Shown here in pieces: positions 7,491 through 9,887 of a stretch of DNA of 9,887 bases. The notes under the pieces were generated by a model. It worked only from the letters and a program-made list of their open reading frames with translations. It was not told the origin of the DNA and ran no database searches. Made by a program: the position numbers and the translations under genes. The stretch comes from Clostridia bacterium (lineage in GTDB: Bacteria > Bacillota > Clostridia > Saccharofermentanales > UBA5734), in NCBI GenBank assembly GCA_009929975.1, contig RZZF01000045.1, forward strand, positions 1-9,887, given 5' to 3'. Numbering within the stretch: position 1 is the stretch's first letter; the number at the start of each line of letters is the position of its first letter.

Positions 7491-8236
7491 CAGACTCGTA
7501 CCTCCAGATCCAGCATCGTGACAGAGAAATATGGTTTGAGTGCCTGAAGCAGCGCGTCACGCTGTTTCATCGCCTGCGGCCATTGACGCTCCGGCAGCTG
7601 CAGACGGGCCGCGCCATGAAAGACACGGACCCTGAAGTCCGAAAACCCCATTTCGCGCAGCGCGTCCTCCGCCCTCTCAACGTTGCGCAGCAGAGGCGCA
7701 CTGAGAGGCTGGTCCGTCGGAATCCGGGTCGACAGACAGGCATAAGCGGGTTTATCCCAGGTGAACAGGCCGGCCTGCTTTGAGCGCTGCCGTATATCAG
7801 CTTTGGTCAGGCCGCATTCCCGCAGCGGAGACCGGATTTCCAGTTCTTTCAGGGCTTTCATTCCCGGACGGTCATCAGCGTCATCCGAGGCATTGGTCCC
7901 GTCCAGCAGCATGTCATATCCATCATCGATCGCCGCCTGGCGCAGCCGGCTGAACAGGGTTCTCTTGCAGTAATAGCAGCGGTCCGCCGGATTTGCCCGG
8001 ATCAGCGGATTATCCAGAATATCATACTCGATCACGGTCAGTTCAACTCCGAGTTCCTTGGCCAGGCGGCGGGCATCCGCCAGTTCAAAGGCCGGCTGGA
8101 AATCAGTTTTGATGAAATACGGCCGGATGTCAGCCTGATGCTGAACCGCTTCATACAGCAGATAGGCGGAATCCACGCCGCCTGAGAACGCGAGGGCCGC
8201 GCGCGGATATTCACGGAAAAAATCAGATAAAGTCAT
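7490..8236 (-). CDS. larE: LarE, ATP-dependent sacrificial sulfur transferase
   Basis: LarE adenylates the carboxylates of the LarB product and replaces oxygen by sulfur, in the L. plantarum type using its own cysteine. Numbered from the ATG at 8248, the PP-loop is SGGVDS (22-27), followed by DRCYYCK with C91/C94, then DGTNASDD (116-123), C145 and C171 in KPAYACLSTRIP; C171 is probably the sulfur-donating position. The two conserved Cys at 91/94 leave open the Fe-S-cluster type of LarE. Two starts are possible. The ATG at 8236 has GGGAG five bases upstream. The ATG at 8248, four codons earlier, has no ribosome site at normal distance, so 8236 is preferred (248 residues). It is the first gene of the five-gene operon; in L. 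plantarum larE comes last. Confidence 0.95.
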   Translation of the reverse strand: MTLSDFFREYPRAALAFSGGVDSAYLLYEAVQHQADIRPYFIKTDFQPAFELADARRLAKELGVELTVIEYDILDNPLIRANPADRCYYCKRTLFSRLRQAAIDDGYDMLLDGTNASDDADDRPGMKALKELEIRSPLRECGLTKADIRQRSKQAGLFTWDKPAYACLSTRIPTDQPLSAPLLRNVERAEDALREMGFSDFRVRVFHGAARLQLPERQWPQAMKQRDALLQALKPYFSVTMLDLEVRV

Positions 8237-8269
8237 TGAATCTCCCATCTTTCTGTGGTGGTTATCCTC

Positions 8270-8314
8270 TAATCAGCCGGTGGCCAGTGCGGAACACCCA
8301 ACGATGGCTGATTA
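8270..8314 (-). promoter_or_regulatory. Candidate structured 5' leader of the larE operon (9-bp perfect stem)
   Basis: TAATCAGCC (8270-8278 on the plus strand) and GGCTGATTA (8306-8314) are perfect complements enclosing 27 nt. The predicted transcript from the -10 at 8322-8327 would start near 8315, so the stem would begin almost at the RNA 5' end. Inside, GGTG and CACC (8279-8282 and 8296-8299) can pair as a second small helix. An ACCACCAC stretch after the stem could compete for GGGTG. I do not recognise a known riboswitch class. A DNA operator is an alternative explanation. Confidence 0.45.
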
Positions 8315-8321
8315 AATCCAT

Positions 8322-8352
8322 ATTATATATGATTCGCGGCGAATCGTCTTCA
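8322..8352 (-). promoter_or_regulatory. larE: Promoter of the larE-larB-larC operon
   Basis: On the minus strand a consensus -10 TATAAT lies at 8327-8322. No good -35 exists at 17-bp spacing. The best candidate is TGAAGA at 8352-8347, giving a 19-bp spacer largely filled by the palindrome at 8331-8345. Long spacers containing a dyad are the layout of MerR-type promoters, but no MerR gene is in the window. Expression probably needs an activator or is under palindrome-binding control. Confidence 0.55.
8331..8345. promoter_or_regulatory. Perfect 15-bp palindrome, candidate operator of the lar operon
   Basis: GATTCGCGGCGAATC has 7-bp perfect arms around one central base and ends 3 bp upstream of the larE -10. 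It does not resemble the NikR site GTATGA-N16-TCATAC or CsoR/RcnR-type G-tract sites. The divergent flavoprotein promoter starts about 40 bp to the right, so control of that gene is possible but less direct. Confidence 0.6.
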
Positions 8353-8386
8353 TCATAGGTTACAGGGGAATCGCATGTCGGATGAC

Positions 8387-8397
8387 TGTGATAGAAT
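8387..8397 (+). promoter_or_regulatory. Extended -10 promoter of the flavodoxin-family gene
   Basis: TGTGATAGAAT matches TRTGnTATAAT, with TGTG at 8387-8390 and TAGAAT at 8392-8397. No convincing -35 is seen. It lies 53 bp upstream of the chosen start. It differs from the promoter at 923-933 by a single base over 11 positions. Confidence 0.55.
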
Positions 8398-8416
8398 TGA
8401 GTTGAATGGTCCATGA

Positions 8417-8438
8417 CAGAAAGAGAGCAGAAAGAGAG
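8417..8438 (+). repeat. Tandem duplication of an 11-bp purine-rich unit in the 5' leader
   Basis: CAGAAAGAGAG occurs at 8417-8427 and again, directly adjoining and identical, at 8428-8438. It runs into the ribosome site AGAGG (8437-8441) of the flavodoxin-family gene. It may extend the Shine-Dalgarno-like tract or be simple slippage. Confidence 0.7.
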
Positions 8439-8450
8439 AGGATGACGCTG

Positions 8451-9026
8451 ATGAATATCACTTTACTTTCAGGCAATCCCAAACAGGACGGGCTGTGCCA
8501 GTCTGTCATCGATGCTGCGATCCGCGGCGCAAAAGCTGGTGGAGTCAGCGTATCGGAGATTCGTCTGTGTGACAGTCGTCTCATCCGCTGTCAGGTCTGT
8601 GATGATGGCTGGGGAACCTGCCGTGATCAGAATATCTGCAGTTTCGGTTCAGATGGGTTCACGCAAATTCAAACAAGCCTGAAACAGGCTGACGTCCTGA
8701 TTTTCGCGACGCCCGTCTACTGGGGGGAAACCTCAGAAGCACTGAAATCGTTCCTTGACCGGCTGAGGCGATGCGAATTCGGCAGCCAGGGGGCCTTATC
8801 CGGAAAACAGGCTCTGCTGATCGCGTCTGCCGGCGGCTCAGGAAATGGTATCATCACCTGCCTGCATCAGTTGGAACAGTTCTGCCGTCATACCGATATG
8901 GCCATCTTCGACCGTTTCGGCATCAACCGTTGGAATCATGACTATCAGGCACCCGCCATTGAATCAGCGGCCAGGGCACTGGCTGAAGGCCGTGTCTGCG
9001 GCGAAACAATCCAACTGGAAAACTGA
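8451..9026 (+). CDS. Flavodoxin-fold NAD(P)H-dependent FMN reductase/iron-sulfur-flavoprotein-like protein
   Basis: This is a 191-residue cytoplasmic flavoprotein of the NADPH-dependent FMN reductase superfamily. The phosphate loop is SGNPKQDG (7-14), and TPVYWGETSEALKSFLDRL (87-105) is the flavin-contacting block of this family. Four cysteines in a CX2CX6CX5C pattern (C47, C50, C57, C63) lie between these blocks, where Isf-type iron-sulfur flavoproteins carry their compact cluster motif. A 4Fe-4S cluster is possible but not certain, because the spacing is looser than the classic motif. The start ATG 8451 has AGAGG nine bases upstream. In-frame ATGs at 8442 and 8406 are worse: AGAGG directly abuts 8442, and 8406 lies only nine bases after the -10. 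It is divergent from larE and shares its control region. The electron acceptor is unknown. Confidence 0.88.
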   Translation: MNITLLSGNPKQDGLCQSVIDAAIRGAKAGGVSVSEIRLCDSRLIRCQVCDDGWGTCRDQNICSFGSDGFTQIQTSLKQADVLIFATPVYWGETSEALKSFLDRLRRCEFGSQGALSGKQALLIASAGGSGNGIITCLHQLEQFCRHTDMAIFDRFGINRWNHDYQAPAIESAARALAEGRVCGETIQLEN

Positions 9027-9094
9027 CCATATCATGTCAGGCAAGGTTGACCCATCTACCTATGTGCGGCAAGGCCGACAGACCATCTATCCGT

Positions 9095-9538
9095 TCAGGG
9101 CTGTAGTCTGTGGCCACAATGTTCGCAGAATGAATAGCCTGCCTCATTTTCGCCGCCACAGTCAGCACAGAAAACGCTGACGGGCCGGATCTGCTCCGTC
9201 CGTGGCGCTGGCGGCAGATGGGTCCTGTTCCGGCGTTTTCTGACAAGAAGGATGATCAGGACAATCAGGGCGGACAGTACCAGCACAGATAGCCCCGCGA
9301 TCAGAATCGCGGTCAAGTCTCGGGATGGCTTCCATGTTGTCCGCTGCCGGTCGAGATCACCCAATTGTGCCAATGATTGAGCCGCCTGGAGATCCGAGGC
9401 CTGGAGTTCCGCCCGATCATTGTTTTTTCTGATCTGGCGCAAATCCGGTGGATCAAGCACGACCTGACGATCCGGATCACCATACGAGGGGACCGGCCAC
9501 AGTGTCGCGTCCGGTTGTACCAAGCCGGCCACTGTCAC
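9095..9538 (-). CDS. Membrane-anchored zinc-ribbon protein, C-terminal part of a probably frameshifted gene
   Basis: The frame gives up to 147 residues: a polar segment (1-72), one TM helix (about 75-99), the stop-transfer run RKRRNR (100-105), a Pro-rich linker, and a zinc ribbon CADC...CEHC (C124, C127, C138, C141) at the C-terminus. The positive-inside rule puts the ribbon in the cytoplasm and the N-terminal segment outside. The only possible start near the frame's beginning is a GTG at 9538 that overlaps the upstream stop as GTGA; there is no Shine-Dalgarno within normal range. Without its own signal sequence the outside segment would be hard to export, so this is more likely the end of the protein whose N-terminal part is encoded at 9535-9887. 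The function is unknown. The gap to the flavodoxin-family gene (9027-9094) shows no terminator. Confidence 0.65.
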   Translation of the reverse strand: MTVAGLVQPDATLWPVPSYGDPDRQVVLDPPDLRQIRKNNDRAELQASDLQAAQSLAQLGDLDRQRTTWKPSRDLTAILIAGLSVLVLSALIVLIILLVRKRRNRTHLPPAPRTEQIRPVSVFCADCGGENEAGYSFCEHCGHRLQP

Positions 9539-9887
9539 TTCAGCCAGAGGAACCGGCCTTCCAGATCGGTATGCGTGATGATCTGATGCGTTGGTGGTCC
9601 GCCGGACGTGTGGGCAGCCGCGTCATTGTAAAAGTTGATCGTCACTTTCATATGCGGCATGACACGAAACTCGACATCCGTCACAATACCTGATACCCAG
9701 ACTTTTTTGCTGTCTTCATTGTCCGCTGTTTGCGAAGGGGGCGTTGTTTCACATGTTTCGCTGCTCTGGTCAATCCAGACATAACAATAGGCGACATGGC
9801 CGGTATGACTGGCCGAAACATACAGGCAGAGCCTGTCGCCGTCACGGTATCCAGCCCGGAATTCCGCGCTGACCTCCCGGGTCACAC
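9535..9887 (-). CDS. Extracellular-domain fragment, N-terminal part of the same surface protein; 5' end beyond window
   Basis: The frame is open to the window edge, so the true start and any signal peptide are not visible. About 117 residues can be read: a Cys-containing stretch (LCLYVSASHTGHVAYCYVWID), then KVWVSGIVTDVEFRVMPHMKVTINFYND, which looks like a beta-sandwich domain of the FxLYD or carboxypeptidase-regulatory kind. It ends abruptly after THTDLEGRFLWLK. In the neighbouring frame the same bases continue as SGRPVPLAEVTVAGL, which runs into the TM/zinc-ribbon frame. Shifting frame around 9545-9560 would give one protein with an extracellular domain, TM and cytoplasmic ribbon. I do not recognise a specific function; domain naming is tentative. 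Confidence 0.6.
   Translation of the reverse strand, partial: VTREVSAEFRAGYRDGDRLCLYVSASHTGHVAYCYVWIDQSSETCETTPPSQTADNEDSKKVWVSGIVTDVEFRVMPHMKVTINFYNDAAAHTSGGPPTHQIITHTDLEGRFLWLK

Noticed and set aside
7310..7783. 157-residue plus-strand reading frame across the larE/larB junction
   Set aside because: It is antisense to two well-recognised genes and lacks motifs or a ribosome site.
8237..8314. Known riboswitch (NiCo, TPP, fluoride, ZTP, THF) upstream of larE
   Set aside because: The conserved core sequences of these classes, as I know them, are not present; only an unclassified leader is claimed.
9027..9094. Terminator between the flavodoxin-family gene and the zinc-ribbon gene
   Set aside because: Only short, weak complementarities are visible and there is no T-run.
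9535..9560. Programmed -1 ribosomal frameshift joining the two surface-protein frames
   Set aside because: No X XXY YYZ slippery heptamer or obvious downstream stem is seen at the overlap.

Overview
The window looks like chromosomal DNA of a Bacillota (Firmicutes) bacterium of moderately high GC, judged by eye at mid-50s percent. Three things suggest this: strong GGAGG-type ribosome sites before most genes, two extended -10 promoters of the Gram-positive TRTGnTAtaAT kind, and gene families such as a glycyl-radical activase, the Lar nickel-pincer genes and a membrane-anchored zinc-ribbon protein. I cannot name the genus from this sequence. No tRNA, rRNA, CRISPR array, transposase or integrase is visible.

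Left part (1-3466). A leftward gene cut by the window edge encodes a glycyl-radical-enzyme activating protein (radical SAM). One expected Cys of its second ferredoxin cluster is Asn. A 195-bp divergent intergenic region with a perfect 10-bp inverted repeat separates it from a rightward two-gene operon: an ABC ATPase and a large membrane protein with about 12 TM segments that is probably its permease.

Middle part (3482-8248, all leftward). Five genes are packed with 1-bp gaps or 1-4 bp overlaps, and so probably form one operon transcribed larE -> larB -> larC -> small CxxC redox protein -> serine hydrolase/GNAT fusion. LarB, LarE and LarC make the nickel-pincer nucleotide (NPN) cofactor of lactate racemase (LarA) and its homologues: LarB carboxylates and hydrolyses NaAD, LarE adds sulfur, and LarC inserts nickel. 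LarC is a single uninterrupted ORF with a 22-His metal-binding insert. No larA-like client is in the window. The last two genes are not canonical lar genes, and their tight coupling to the set is the most unusual feature here.

The control region upstream of larE (8249-8450) is rich in structure. It holds a consensus TATAAT -10, a perfect 15-bp palindrome just upstream of it, and a leader whose predicted start coincides with a perfect 9-bp stem. A divergent promoter in the same region drives a flavodoxin-fold protein with an Isf-like cysteine cluster.

Right part (9095-9887, leftward). Two overlapping reading frames look like the pieces of one surface protein: an extracellular domain, one TM segment and a cytoplasmic zinc ribbon. 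They are out of frame at 9535-9538, so this is either a frameshifted gene or an unusual translationally coupled pair. Its 5' end lies outside the window.
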